DNA of 64,000 nt from Lentimicrobium sp. (GTDB lineage Bacteria > Bacteroidota > Bacteroidia > Bacteroidales > Lentimicrobiaceae): contig JAHYJC010000003.1 of NCBI GenBank assembly GCA_019429275.1, positions 62,001 to 126,000 on the forward strand, in the 5' to 3' direction. The position numbers and the translations under genes are program-made. A model generated the notes under the pieces. The model saw only the letters and a list, made by a program, of their open reading frames with translations, searched no databases and was not told the DNA's origin. Shown here piece after piece: positions 53,417-61,362 of the stretch; the first letter of the stretch is position 1, and each line of letters begins with the position of its first letter.

Positions 53417-54376
53417 TCAGACCAACCGGCTAAATTCAAAAACTTTATCAGCTTGCTTTATTCTTACGACCTGGCAATGACTTAAATGATCGAATTTATA
53501 TGGTGAGTTTATGTCAAAAAAGGTATTTTCAGCGATTTTGAACAATCCACTGCATTCTGTTTCGCCTTCTGGACTGAATCGTGAGATTATAAAATTATCA
53601 AAACGTTTAATAATTGAAAACCACGATCCTGCACCTTCACCACTTAACCATTGGGCAGCTGTTGGAATATTGGTGTGCCTGGCTGGCTCAGCTAAGGTGG
53701 TTTTAAGTTTTGTTTTATCTATAACAGGGGTTGGACAGAAAGGCTCAATGGCCAGAAGTTTAGGTAAGGTGAGTCTGTGTGACAGCGCGTTTACATTGTT
53801 CATTGGTGTTGGAGTAAACAAAACTGCATAATTTAGCCTGAAATCATATATAAAGCCAGGTTGCCCTGCAACAATACTATCATTGACAAATCTGGAACAA
53901 TTACTTCCATTGTAGGTAAATGGTCCATAAGGAACAGGGCTGCGCTGTTGAATCTGAAGAGCCTTGCTGTAAGATTTGGCGAAATCTATACTGCAGTATG
54001 ACGCATGCAAGGTGCCCTCACCATGACATTCTTTATTTAATTGAAGTTCAGTAAGGATTTCTACGATATTTTCAATTTTATTTCCTGATTCTGAAAGTCG
54101 CGCTGTGGTGTTGATTTTTAATCCGGGATCGGTAATTTCACTGCGAACCCTGCCATGCCTGAAGGGTGAGTGATACCGTCCAAAGTCAAAATATTGACAT
54201 TTAAGTGTTTCTTTGTCAATAAGAACCAGGGCGGCATGACCAACTTTGTAATAATGATGCGTGCTGATTCCCAACCTGTTTAAAAGGGCATCGTACCAGG
54301 CTCCCGGTTGTTTGCAATAGGTTTCAGGCCAGGCAATCGCTATTGCAAAGCCACTGTAATAGCTATTATCCGGCAT
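53417..54376 (-). CDS. Protein with permuted papain-like motifs (DUF6695-like)
   Basis: About 319 residues, no signal peptide. The N-terminal half has GFAIAIAWPETYCKQPGAWYD, then VGHAALVLID (His47), YFDFGRYHSPFRHGRVRS, and much later NGSNCSRFVNDSI (Cys160). The order His then Cys, each in a strand/helix context of the NlpC/P60-LRAT type, suggests a circularly permuted papain-like fold; this is inference from motifs. I associate it with DUF6695, named from memory. Its ATG lies inside the last codons of the decarboxylase gene (11-base overlap), so it is the last gene of the cysteine operon. Hydrolase or acyltransferase are possible; no substrate can be named. Confidence 0.7.
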   Translation of the reverse strand: MPDNSYYSGFAIAIAWPETYCKQPGAWYDALLNRLGISTHHYYKVGHAALVLIDKETLKCQYFDFGRYHSPFRHGRVRSEITDPGLKINTTARLSESGNKIENIVEILTELQLNKECHGEGTLHASYCSIDFAKSYSKALQIQQRSPVPYGPFTYNGSNCSRFVNDSIVAGQPGFIYDFRLNYAVLFTPTPMNNVNALSHRLTLPKLLAIEPFCPTPVIDKTKLKTTLAEPARHTNIPTAAQWLSGEGAGSWFSIIKRFDNFIISRFSPEGETECSGLFKIAENTFFDINSPYKFDHLSHCQVVRIKQADKVFEFSRLV

Positions 54377-55790
54377 AATTTTTTTCAGATTTATCTGCAA
54401 TGCTGGCTGTTTGAGTCAGAAGATTGTTAAAAAAAAGGTCGATATCTGATTTCATCAGCTCTCCATTTGCAGTAATTAAACGTATGGCCAACTCCTTACC
54501 TATATACCCATAGTTTACAATTGATTTTCCGCTTTTGCGCATAGATTCGCGCAATTGAAGATTGAACTTATTTAAATCACTTTGATTTTCAGGGATATAA
54601 CGGAAGCAAACGGCAAAAGACTGACGCAGAGACAGCAACTCAAGCTGCGGATGTTCCTTCACTTTTTTCTCCGCATATATGGCTATTTCCATCAGATTAT
54701 CAATTCGTTGGCGATAGCCTTCCAAACCATAATATTTCCAGGCAAACCATAGTTTCACAGCGTCTACCCGGCGTCCGCATTGAATTGATTTTTTGCCAAG
54801 ATCCTCAACCTCATCTATATCATGAAAAATATAATCTGTGCTCAGGTCGGTAAGGTTATACTGAAGGGTGCCCTTCTTTTTTACCAAAAACACTGAACAG
54901 ACCAGCGGAATATTCATCAGTTTGTGCGGGTTCCAGGCGAAGGAGTCGGTGCGCTCGATACCTTGCATCAGATTCCGGTACTTTTCACTGAGGATGAGCG
55001 AGCCTCCAAAGGAGCCGTCAGCGTGCAGCCAGATGCCAAACTTTTTGCAGATGTCTGCGATTTTATCAATCGGATCATAGGCCCCAAGCAAGGTGGTGGC
55101 GCAGGTAGCTGCGACAAAAAAGGGTTTCTCTCCTCGCTCAAGCGACTTGAATATTTCCATTTCCAACGCTTCCGGTGTCATTCTTCCTGAATCATCAGAT
55201 TTAACTTTAATCACATTTTTTGCACCAATGCCCAGTACATTGGCGGCTGTTTCAAACGAATAATGCGCCTGTTCACTTACAAATGCAGTAAGTTTCAGGT
55301 TGCGGTCGTATCCATGAGCCCTGCCATCGGGGAAAATCCGGTTTCGGGCCGAAAACATGCCCATAAGGTTGGCATTACTGCCTCCGGTGACAAATATTCC
55401 ATCGCCGTCGGTGTAACCTGCGTATGAATTCATCAGCGAAATCATCTCCTTTTCAATCATGGTGGCAACCGGAGCTACTTCGTAGGTGTACATGGAGGTA
55501 TTCGCCAACACAGTAAAGATTTCACCAATAAAGGCAGGGAAATTAAAGCCAGAATATAATTGATTCAGAAACTGTTTGTTTCCGGTTTTCACCGAATATT
55601 CAAGATACTTGTCAATCAGATCCAGAAATTCAAATTCTGTTACTCCACTTTCTTCTATTCCGAAATGTATGGCTTCGCGCAGTTGGGCAGGCTGCCTGAA
55701 TTGAATTACCTGATTGTCTGCATTGTTGTTAGCATCCAGATAATTTTTGATTTTCTCAAAGGACTGATTTAAAATATTTAAGTCATTCAT
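54366..55790 (-). CDS. PLP-dependent decarboxylase resembling animal GAD/cysteine-sulfinate decarboxylase
   Basis: Group II pyridoxal-phosphate decarboxylase, 474 residues. It has the blocks of the animal glutamate/cysteine-sulfinate decarboxylase clade in order: FLNQLYSGFNFPAFIGE, TSMYTYEVAPVATMIE, GDGIFVTGGSNANL, SEQAHYSFETAANVLG, WLHADGSFGGSL and FAWNPHKLMNIP with the PLP Lys290, then SIQCGRRVDAVKLWFAWK. The HADGSF block differs from the animal HVDAAW, so substrate may differ. Directly upstream is a cysteine dioxygenase-like gene (10-base gap), making cysteine sulfinate the attractive substrate and hypotaurine the product (inference); glutamate or aspartate remain alternatives. Confidence 0.88.
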   Translation of the reverse strand: MNDLNILNQSFEKIKNYLDANNNADNQVIQFRQPAQLREAIHFGIEESGVTEFEFLDLIDKYLEYSVKTGNKQFLNQLYSGFNFPAFIGEIFTVLANTSMYTYEVAPVATMIEKEMISLMNSYAGYTDGDGIFVTGGSNANLMGMFSARNRIFPDGRAHGYDRNLKLTAFVSEQAHYSFETAANVLGIGAKNVIKVKSDDSGRMTPEALEMEIFKSLERGEKPFFVAATCATTLLGAYDPIDKIADICKKFGIWLHADGSFGGSLILSEKYRNLMQGIERTDSFAWNPHKLMNIPLVCSVFLVKKKGTLQYNLTDLSTDYIFHDIDEVEDLGKKSIQCGRRVDAVKLWFAWKYYGLEGYRQRIDNLMEIAIYAEKKVKEHPQLELLSLRQSFAVCFRYIPENQSDLNKFNLQLRESMRKSGKSIVNYGYIGKELAIRLITANGELMKSDIDLFFNNLLTQTASIADKSEKNYAG

Positions 55791-55800
55791 AATACTGATC

Positions 55801-56505
55801 TTAAGCTGATGCCAATTTGTCAAGTTGTTTTTCCATATTCTCTATCACAGAATAGAGTCTGTTTCTTTTGTAAAAGAGTTTTACAAGCCCATAATAATCC
55901 TCATATAAACTGGCTTCAATTTCCGGCAAGGCTTCTTCTGCCAGGATTAATTCCGGGCTCATATTTATAAAAGCAGTGCCCATGGTAGTAAAAATTTTTT
56001 GATGTTCGGGAGCGTATATTTTTGCATTTTCCGAGATGTTGGAATCTCTGGAATTGGAGCCATAGATATGCAGTGTAGCAATATTTTGAGTACCGGCATT
56101 GCCCATCAAATGGGTAAGATCACCGCATACTGAGGCTAGCTGGCCTTCGGAGTATGTGTCTTTTTCAACTGACGTGAGCTGGCTGTTTTCAACTGTATAT
56201 AAACGGTGTGCTGCTTCACCAAAGAAATAAACACAACCCCACTCTGCATAGCCATGATTGTGTATAGCTGTGAAATCGCCTGGCTTCCATGACATAAGTA
56301 AAATCTTGAAATTGCCATTATCGAAAATCAGCTTCCTGCCGTAGCTTTCTCTGTCGGGGTGGTTAAAGGTGAAAAATGGCTCAAGATCTTCCTGCAAAAA
56401 TCTGGCTTGCTGCATAATGTCAAGTACCTGCTGATTGTGGTTCACTTTGCATGCTGACAAATCATTTATCAGACTTTGAAGGTTTTTTGAAAATAATGAA
56501 TTCAT
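55801..56505 (-). CDS. Cysteine dioxygenase-like cupin
   Basis: Cupin of about 234 residues matching the cysteine dioxygenase family, which adds O2 to the thiol of cysteine to give cysteine sulfinate. Iron ligands visible: His82 and His84 in TAIHNHGYAEWG, and His132 in CGDLTHLMGNAG; the GEAAHRLY strand follows. The Cys of the Cys-Tyr cross-link of mammalian enzymes is not at the expected position, as is usual for bacterial members. A C-terminal extension (about 175-234, YEDYYGLVKLFYKRNRLYSVIENMEKQLDKL) is longer than in simple bacterial homologues. The earlier TTG (56532) is less likely than this ATG. Substrate could also be another thiol. Confidence 0.82.
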   Translation of the reverse strand: MNSLFSKNLQSLINDLSACKVNHNQQVLDIMQQARFLQEDLEPFFTFNHPDRESYGRKLIFDNGNFKILLMSWKPGDFTAIHNHGYAEWGCVYFFGEAAHRLYTVENSQLTSVEKDTYSEGQLASVCGDLTHLMGNAGTQNIATLHIYGSNSRDSNISENAKIYAPEHQKIFTTMGTAFINMSPELILAEEALPEIEASLYEDYYGLVKLFYKRNRLYSVIENMEKQLDKLASA

Positions 56506-56528
56506 GCTGATTGATATTTGGTTGTATT

Positions 56529-57044
56529 TCAAGGGATTATAACTTCAATCAGAGGCTTATTATCGGCTTTTGAAATGGCATGTAGTTCAACACGAGATAT
56601 TTTAGGAACCCAGAAAGATCCTCCGTCAATTTGAATAAAAATTCGATCAACCTCAACTTCTTCCTTTTCTAACTTAGTGAAAACTGCATATTTTCCCTTA
56701 TTGTTCTTTTTTAGATGAAAGTCGCGTTTATTATAGCTGACAAACTGGAAAACTGCTTTTTGCTCATCAACAGATAGAAACTTAAGCCCATAAGCAAATT
56801 TTTGCTGTATCCTTGTAAGAGGCTCTGTTTTTATAACCGAAGATCTTTTTATCCATTGCACAGCAATGGGATTATTGGAATCAAGTTTATTGTTTTTCAG
56901 GGTGTTGACCATGTAAAATATTTCGTTTGCATCCTTACTACGGGCAATTTTGAACAGGATGACATCAGAAGAAGGCATTGTAAATCCGGCAAACAGTAAT
57001 CCGATGATTAGAAGTAGTAGAGAATGTTTCCAGGTATTCTTCAT
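56529..57044 (-). CDS. DUF4833-type exported protein
   Basis: A 171-residue protein with a signal peptide (WKHSLLLLIIGLLFAGFTM). The body has EIFYMVNTLKNNKLDSNNPIAVQWI, IQQKFAYGLKF and FVSYNKRDFHL, the blocks of DUF4833, a Bacteroidota family of unknown function. No catalytic residues are evident. It sits between the AhpD-like gene (3-base gap) and the cysteine dioxygenase-like gene (23-base gap), so it is part of the operon. The family name is from memory of its motifs and should be verified by profile search. Confidence 0.72.
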   Translation of the reverse strand: MKNTWKHSLLLLIIGLLFAGFTMPSSDVILFKIARSKDANEIFYMVNTLKNNKLDSNNPIAVQWIKRSSVIKTEPLTRIQQKFAYGLKFLSVDEQKAVFQFVSYNKRDFHLKKNNKGKYAVFTKLEKEEVEVDRIFIQIDGGSFWVPKISRVELHAISKADNKPLIEVIIP

Positions 57045-57047
57045 GGC

Positions 57048-57608
57048 TTAATAGATATAACCTTGAGTTTCTTCAGCTTCAGCTTCTACACCCAAAGCCA
57101 GAATTATTCGGTTTACAAAATTAAAGTAGGCAACAACCAGTGTTGCATCCAGAATTGCATTATCACTTAACCCATTTTCCCTGAGCAATTGAGTATAATC
57201 CAGCGTCATAAAACTCTCAGGATTATTGGTGAGTGCTGACGCAAAACTGCAGAGTATTTGTTCTTTGAGAGTAAGAGAAACTTTTGTATAATCCATCCTG
57301 AGCTCGTTAATCTTTTGTTCATTTTTCCAATAATGATTCAGGGCTTCGGCATGGTGAGTCTGGCAGTATTCACAGCTATTTTCTGCAGAAACAACAACAG
57401 CCATCATTTCCCTTTCGGCTCTTGAAAGTTCGGATTTCGAAAACATGATTTCCAGATACAAATCGATGTGTTTTACGATACTCTCAGGATGCAGACTCTG
57501 TATGGTATGCACTTTGGCAAGTTTACCACGCTTGATGAGTAGTTCATCATAAATGTCTTTCAACCTTCCTGTTGCCTGCTCAAAGGGAATAACTTTAATT
57601 CTGCTCAT
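57048..57608 (-). CDS. AhpD-like/peroxidase-related carboxymuconolactone-decarboxylase-fold protein
   Basis: A 186-residue all-helical protein of the AhpD/peroxidase-related group. The redox motif is SCEYCQTHHAEAL (Cys-x-x-Cys with downstream His), preceded by LSRAEREMMAVVVSAEN and followed by LREN-GLSDNAILDATLVVAYFNFVNRI. Members reduce peroxides with the CxxC pair or recycle AhpC. First gene of the 53.4-57.6 kb operon, 3 bases before the DUF4833 gene. A role in protecting the oxygen-using cysteine dioxygenase step or in thiol balance is plausible but inferred. Confidence 0.88.
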   Translation of the reverse strand: MSRIKVIPFEQATGRLKDIYDELLIKRGKLAKVHTIQSLHPESIVKHIDLYLEIMFSKSELSRAEREMMAVVVSAENSCEYCQTHHAEALNHYWKNEQKINELRMDYTKVSLTLKEQILCSFASALTNNPESFMTLDYTQLLRENGLSDNAILDATLVVAYFNFVNRIILALGVEAEAEETQGYIY

Positions 57609-57714
57609 GATTCTCGGCTTGTTTGTCTTTTCTTAAAGATGCTTGGTACTTTTCTATTGGCTTCGGTACAATGCAATCAGGAAAAATTATATTTTACCAA
57701 AATGTTAGCAGAAG

Positions 57715-58347
57715 CTAAGGTAAGTATTTTATTATTTCGGCTATGGAAGATCGTTTTTTATAATCCGGATCAAACTGCCGCCATGCGATTTTTTGGTCCT
57801 TTCCGATAATAAAAGTAGCAGGGATAGGAAGTCGCTGGCTATCATCAGAATGCGCATTCTTCAGGTTTGCGCCAAGCATCACATTGTACATAACCTTTGT
57901 TAAGCTGTCAGGGCTGAATGTTACATCAAACTGGTTGGCAATGACATAATTCTCGTCATAAAGCAGCGAAAAAGAGGCTTGTGTTTTTTCAACAGTTTTT
58001 GTCGAATATTCAGGTTTTTCAGGTGAAATGGCAACAACACTTGCACCATGCTTTTGAATTTCCTGCAAACTATCCTGCACCTGACCAAGATGCCTGTTGC
58101 AGACAGGACACCATTGACCCCGGTAAAAAATAAGGACAACCGGTCCCTGTTTCAGCGCCTCGCTCAAAATAAAAGTTTCGCCTTTTTGATTGATGGCCGA
58201 AAAGTCTTCAACATGATCGCCAACTGCCAGTCCTTTGGCTTCTTTTAAGGTTTTATTTTGTGACATAATGTTTGTTGTTATAAACAGTAACAACAGGATG
58301 AATAATATCCTGCTGTTACTTTTAATTGGTTCAATTGCTTTATTCAT
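57715..58347 (-). CDS. Exported peroxiredoxin-like (AhpC/TSA family) protein
   Basis: About 210 residues with an N-terminal membrane segment or signal peptide (about 12-28, ILFILLLLFITTNIMSQ). The thioredoxin-fold body has VGDHVEDFSAINQKG, VLIFYRGQWCPVCNRHLGQVQ with a WCPVC motif, SPEKPEYSTKTVEK, and a C-terminal IPATFIIGKDQKIAWRQFDPDYKKR. The FYRGxWCPxC form is that of AhpC/TSA-like peroxiredoxins of the alkyl hydroperoxidase class. Starts 4 bases after the thioredoxin-fold gene stop; last gene of the DsrE-YceI operon. The longer frame (58422) runs into the previous gene and is rejected. Confidence 0.86.
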   Translation of the reverse strand: MNKAIEPIKSNSRILFILLLLFITTNIMSQNKTLKEAKGLAVGDHVEDFSAINQKGETFILSEALKQGPVVLIFYRGQWCPVCNRHLGQVQDSLQEIQKHGASVVAISPEKPEYSTKTVEKTQASFSLLYDENYVIANQFDVTFSPDSLTKVMYNVMLGANLKNAHSDDSQRLPIPATFIIGKDQKIAWRQFDPDYKKRSSIAEIIKYLP

Positions 58348-58351
58348 TTTT

Positions 58352-58783
58352 TTAGTTTTTTGCCAGGGCAATAAATTGTTCAGGATTACGGTAGCCAGAT
58401 GATTGTTTAGCCAGACTCCCATCAGGATTTAAAAATACAAAGGTTGGATAGCCTCTGACACCATATTTGCGGGCAAGTTGAATACCTTCTCCTTTTTCAG
58501 CATCCAGGGATACATTAATAAAGGTTGAATTATAGTAATCTGCGACACTGGCATCGGTATATACATTTGCTTTCATTCGTTTGCAATAACCACACCAACT
58601 GGTTGAAAGATCAAGAAAAACCGGTTTGTTTTGCTGTTGAGCCAGTTGAAGGGCTTCATTCCATGTGCCGGTGTGGAAATTGATTTTCAATTCATCTGAT
58701 CCCAGATCCGGATTGCCTGGAATAAATGCTGTTGCAATAACAAATGCAATAATGCTTGTAATTAAAATCCCGGTTGTTTTCAT
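58352..58783 (-). CDS. Thioredoxin-fold exported protein (DsbD/Thioredoxin_7-like)
   Basis: A 143-residue protein with a signal peptide (GILITSIIAFVIATAF) and a thioredoxin domain with PVFLDLSTSWCGYCKRM (CGYC active site) and the cis-Pro motif VRGYPTFVFLNPDG. It resembles the Thioredoxin_7/DUF255-like proteins that reduce periplasmic partners. Between the YceI gene (11-base gap) and the peroxiredoxin-like gene (4-base gap), which makes it the probable electron donor of that peroxiredoxin (inference). Confidence 0.88.
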   Translation of the reverse strand: MKTTGILITSIIAFVIATAFIPGNPDLGSDELKINFHTGTWNEALQLAQQQNKPVFLDLSTSWCGYCKRMKANVYTDASVADYYNSTFINVSLDAEKGEGIQLARKYGVRGYPTFVFLNPDGSLAKQSSGYRNPEQFIALAKN

Positions 58784-58794
58784 GGTTATTGGTT

Positions 58795-59361
58795 TTATTC
58801 GGGTTTATATTCAGCGTGTACGGTAACTTCAACCGTTTTTGCAATGTTGCTTGAAGGTTTACCTTTTACGAAAGTAATTCCATAATCGGCCAATGTTACA
58901 TTGAACTTACTCTGAACTTCGATTGTATTTCCTTTTATAACAATGGTTCCGGTTTCTTTAACAGGTTTTGTTACCTCTTTTATGGTCAATTCTCCCTCTA
59001 CATTGGCTTTGTAGGTTCCGTCTTTTGAAAAATCAATTTCTGACAGGTTGGTTATTTTACCTTTTAGCTTGGCTTTAGGAAATGCTTTGGTATCCAGAAA
59101 TTTATTACTGTTAAAGTGTTGTTGCATCAGACTTTTTTCAAATTCAAAGCCTTGCATGGGTACTGAAAACACAACATCTCCGGTGCTTACATTGATGGTG
59201 CTGATTGAGGTGCTGTTGCTTGCACTGATATCCTCAACCGAGGTGTGTGAGTAAAACCCGATTTGTGTTTTTGTGCTGACAAGTTTACCTGATGTTTGGC
59301 TGTTGGCTGTTAATGCAACCAGCAATACCAGGCTACTTAAAATAATGCTTACTTTTTTCAT
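58795..59361 (-). CDS. YceI-family periplasmic lipid-binding protein
   Basis: A 188-residue exported protein (signal peptide about 1-21, IILSSLVLLVALTANS) with the YceI lipocalin-like barrel: TSISTINVSTGDVVFSVPMQGFEFEKSLMQ, HFNSNKFLDTKAFPKAKLKGKI, VEGELTIKEVTKPV and a final SKFNVTLADYGI. YceI proteins bind isoprenoid quinone-like lipids in structures known so far and often sit with respiratory or stress genes. Middle gene of the DsrE-to-peroxiredoxin operon. Ligand here unknown. Confidence 0.9.
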   Translation of the reverse strand: MKKVSIILSSLVLLVALTANSQTSGKLVSTKTQIGFYSHTSVEDISASNSTSISTINVSTGDVVFSVPMQGFEFEKSLMQQHFNSNKFLDTKAFPKAKLKGKITNLSEIDFSKDGTYKANVEGELTIKEVTKPVKETGTIVIKGNTIEVQSKFNVTLADYGITFVKGKPSSNIAKTVEVTVHAEYKPE

Positions 59362-59395
59362 TTTTTTAAAGATTTGTTAATTGTTAATTAATTAT

Positions 59396-59881
59396 TTATT
59401 TCACATTCAATACGTTACTTTTTTCGACAATGACATTCTCATACATCTCAAGGTCTTCATCGTACGCTGCGCCTGAGCGAATAACCCCTTTAATGGTCAC
59501 AGTCTGCCCAATTCTGAGGGTTTTGGCCCGATCGTTGGTTTCTTCTGTGAAAGAGCAGCTAACTCCTGCTTTGTCATTTTCGCTTTTTAAAAGAATAACT
59601 ACCAGACCATTGAAATCCTCACTTATGTTATTGACTGTTCCTGTAATTTCCAGTATTTTTGAATCACCATCATCAGAGAGATATTTTTCATTGGCAGCAG
59701 CGTTATTTTCCAGGTATTCCTGAACTATCTGCGTACTTGTAACAGTAAAGTCTGTTTTTGCAGACTGAGTGTCGCGATGGGGTTTGTTGAACATATAATA
59801 GGCTGTTGATAACCCTATGAGCAAACCTACTATCAAAAGTATTGCCCCGATTTTTACTATTTTTTTTGTTTTCGGTGTCAT
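59396..59881 (-). CDS. Membrane-anchored OB-fold protein (tRNA_anti-like)
   Basis: About 161 residues: one N-terminal transmembrane helix (about 8-30, IGAILLIVGLLIGLSTAYYMF), then a small OB-fold-like domain (about 65-160, ILEITGTVNNISEDFNGLVVILLKSE ... SCSFTEETNDRAKTLRIGQTVTIKGVI), of the tRNA_anti-like type common in Bacteroidota envelope proteins. Function unknown; nucleic-acid binding is not implied for the periplasmic members. The start at 59881 is preferred because longer forms run into the DsrE gene, 10 bases upstream. Confidence 0.78.
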   Translation of the reverse strand: MTPKTKKIVKIGAILLIVGLLIGLSTAYYMFNKPHRDTQSAKTDFTVTSTQIVQEYLENNAAANEKYLSDDGDSKILEITGTVNNISEDFNGLVVILLKSENDKAGVSCSFTEETNDRAKTLRIGQTVTIKGVIRSGAAYDEDLEMYENVIVEKSNVLNVK

Positions 59882-59891
59882 GGTTATTTTA

Positions 59892-60248
59892 TTAAACGGT
59901 GAGAACATGGTATCCTTCAATAAAGAGGTTCCTGAGACTTGGATGGTTTTTATATTCATCAAGCAATGTTAAACCTGATTTTTCAACTTCGCTTTTTACA
60001 CCAAAGGCTTGTGCGCAATAGGCGCAAACTCCGGTAATGTTGCTTTTTAATTCAGTATACATTGAATGAAGCATGTGATCTTCCTTTTCCATTTCACCAA
60101 TCCATTTTGTTCCGGCTCCTTCAAAAATAAATTTAAGTTCATCGCCATTTTCAAGGGCTTCATTTGCCAGTACAAATGCATTTGAAACTTTTCCTAAAGC
60201 TTCCTTGGTAATTGTGTCTGCAAAGACAATGATTGCAATTTTTGCCAT
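59892..60248 (-). CDS. DsrE-family protein
   Basis: A 118-residue cytoplasmic protein of the DsrE/TusD fold, which in sulfur metabolism passes persulfide sulfur. Visible: AKIAIIVFADTITKEALGKVSNAFVLANEAL, LKFIFEGAGTKWIGEM and CAYCAQAFGVKSEVEKSG, with a Cys pair (CAYC, about 77-80) in the place of the active Cys of DsrE-like proteins. First gene of the operon; the OB-fold gene follows after 10 bases. A role in handling sulfane sulfur fits the thiol-related neighbours (inference). Confidence 0.87.
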   Translation of the reverse strand: MAKIAIIVFADTITKEALGKVSNAFVLANEALENGDELKFIFEGAGTKWIGEMEKEDHMLHSMYTELKSNITGVCAYCAQAFGVKSEVEKSGLTLLDEYKNHPSLRNLFIEGYHVLTV

Positions 60249-60392
60249 TTTGATTTTTTTTTAGTTTGTTTCTTTTTTAAGTACAGTAATTCAGTCGATA
60301 AAAATTGAATTCCTGACAAAATAGGAATAAAAAAAGATAAGTTCAATCATTGTGCTGATCTTAAGTATTTCAAAATGAATATTATAGCTTTG

Positions 60393-60868
60393 TCAGAGTA
60401 TTTTGAATTTTATGAAGGAATTTTTACCAAAAGGCGATATGTAGCCTATGTTCAGTTTTTTGTAAACTAGATTGGGAATCCCGATGTCAGCAACATAAAG
60501 TTCTCCACTTACTTCAGGAAAGAGGCCTGTTTTTGGGAGCGCCAGTGTAAGCGTTGCATTGGGGTTAATTTGATTAACGGCTCTTTTTCCGGTTGTGGAG
60601 TCAATTCCCGATGGCACATCGAGTGATATGACAACCGCTGATTTTTTGGCAACATACTGGATCATTATTAAAGCATTGCCTTTTGTTTCGCCGGTCAGAC
60701 TATACCCGATTATGGCATCGAGGATCAAATCAGGCTTTCCATTTTTTACGTTTTCACGCGTAACAACCAGATGTAATTCTTGCCCGATATTCATAACCTC
60801 CAAAACATGCTCAACTTCGGGCAAGTTCGACATGGTTGCAAGTGCTGTCAGATAATTGTCGTTAAACA
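60393..60868 (-). pseudogene. Truncated NAD(P)H-hydrate epimerase (YjeF_N) remnant
   Basis: The C-terminal half of a YjeF_N-domain protein: PDLILDAIIGYSLTGETKG, VVISLDVPSGIDSTTGK, LTLALPKTGLF and GELYVADIGIPNLVY are all recognisable. The N-terminal Rossmann part with the GNNGGDG motif is missing; the frame continues upstream only through DNA that codes for another peptide on the plus strand. Truncation point is near 60866. Not functional as an epimerase as far as the sequence shows. No start codon can be assigned with confidence. Confidence 0.7.
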
Positions 60869-61168
60869 GTGAATAAAGAAACGCCATACAACCCCAAAGA
60901 CCACAAAAAACAAGACAACCCGGTACTGGAAGAATTTGGCAGTGTGCATCTGGCCCAGAACGAAAAGGAGGAGCTGCTGCATGAGTTGTTCCTTTCGGTG
61001 GCAACTACCTTTCTTTGGAAGCGAATTGAACAGCGACACCATGCTGATCTCAGGGCCATTCAGGAAGAAAAACGTCGCAAGTTTAAGGCCGAAAAAGCAG
61101 AATACGAAAACCTTTCAAAAGAAGAAAAAGAAAAACGTCTGCTCGAAGGACTCTATAATTATAAGTAG
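60869..61168 (+). CDS. Small charged protein, possibly a gene remnant
   Basis: A 99-residue frame opening with a GTG just after an in-frame stop (60863-60865) at the very point where the YjeF_N remnant on the other strand breaks off. The peptide is highly charged with a coiled-coil-like second half (RAIQEEKRRKFKAEKAEYENLSKEEKEKRLLEGL). I recognise no family. It may be the C-terminal piece of a gene cut in the same rearrangement. Codon use looks coding, but no promoter or RBS is evident. Confidence 0.4.
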   Translation: MNKETPYNPKDHKKQDNPVLEEFGSVHLAQNEKEELLHELFLSVATTFLWKRIEQRHHADLRAIQEEKRRKFKAEKAEYENLSKEEKEKRLLEGLYNYK

Positions 61169-61293
61169 ACCACTTTTAACGAAGAAGAGTAAAAAAACGT
61201 TACAAATTATTTGATTGTCAGGTTTTCAGCAAAAATCAATCAGAAACGAATTAACTACCATAACTGGCATTTTATTTGACCCAGAAGAAAATG

Positions 61294-61327
61294 AAATGGG
61301 TCGCTACCTTTTGGCAGCGACCCATTT
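61294..61327. terminator. Strong bidirectional hairpin terminator
   Basis: Perfect 12-bp arms AAATGGGTCGCT (61294-61305) and AGCGACCCATTT (61316-61327). On the plus strand it is followed by TATTTTATCC; on the minus strand by CATTTTC. It serves at least the minus-strand T9SS gene stopping at 61363. Confidence 0.8.
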
Positions 61328-61362
61328 TATTTTATCCAAAAAATTATACGCCTATGGTATAC

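Noticed and set aside
60393-61004. Full-length NAD(P)H-hydrate epimerase
   Set aside because: The first 45 residues of the frame are antisense to another frame and the GNNGGDG region is missing; only the C-terminal half is real.
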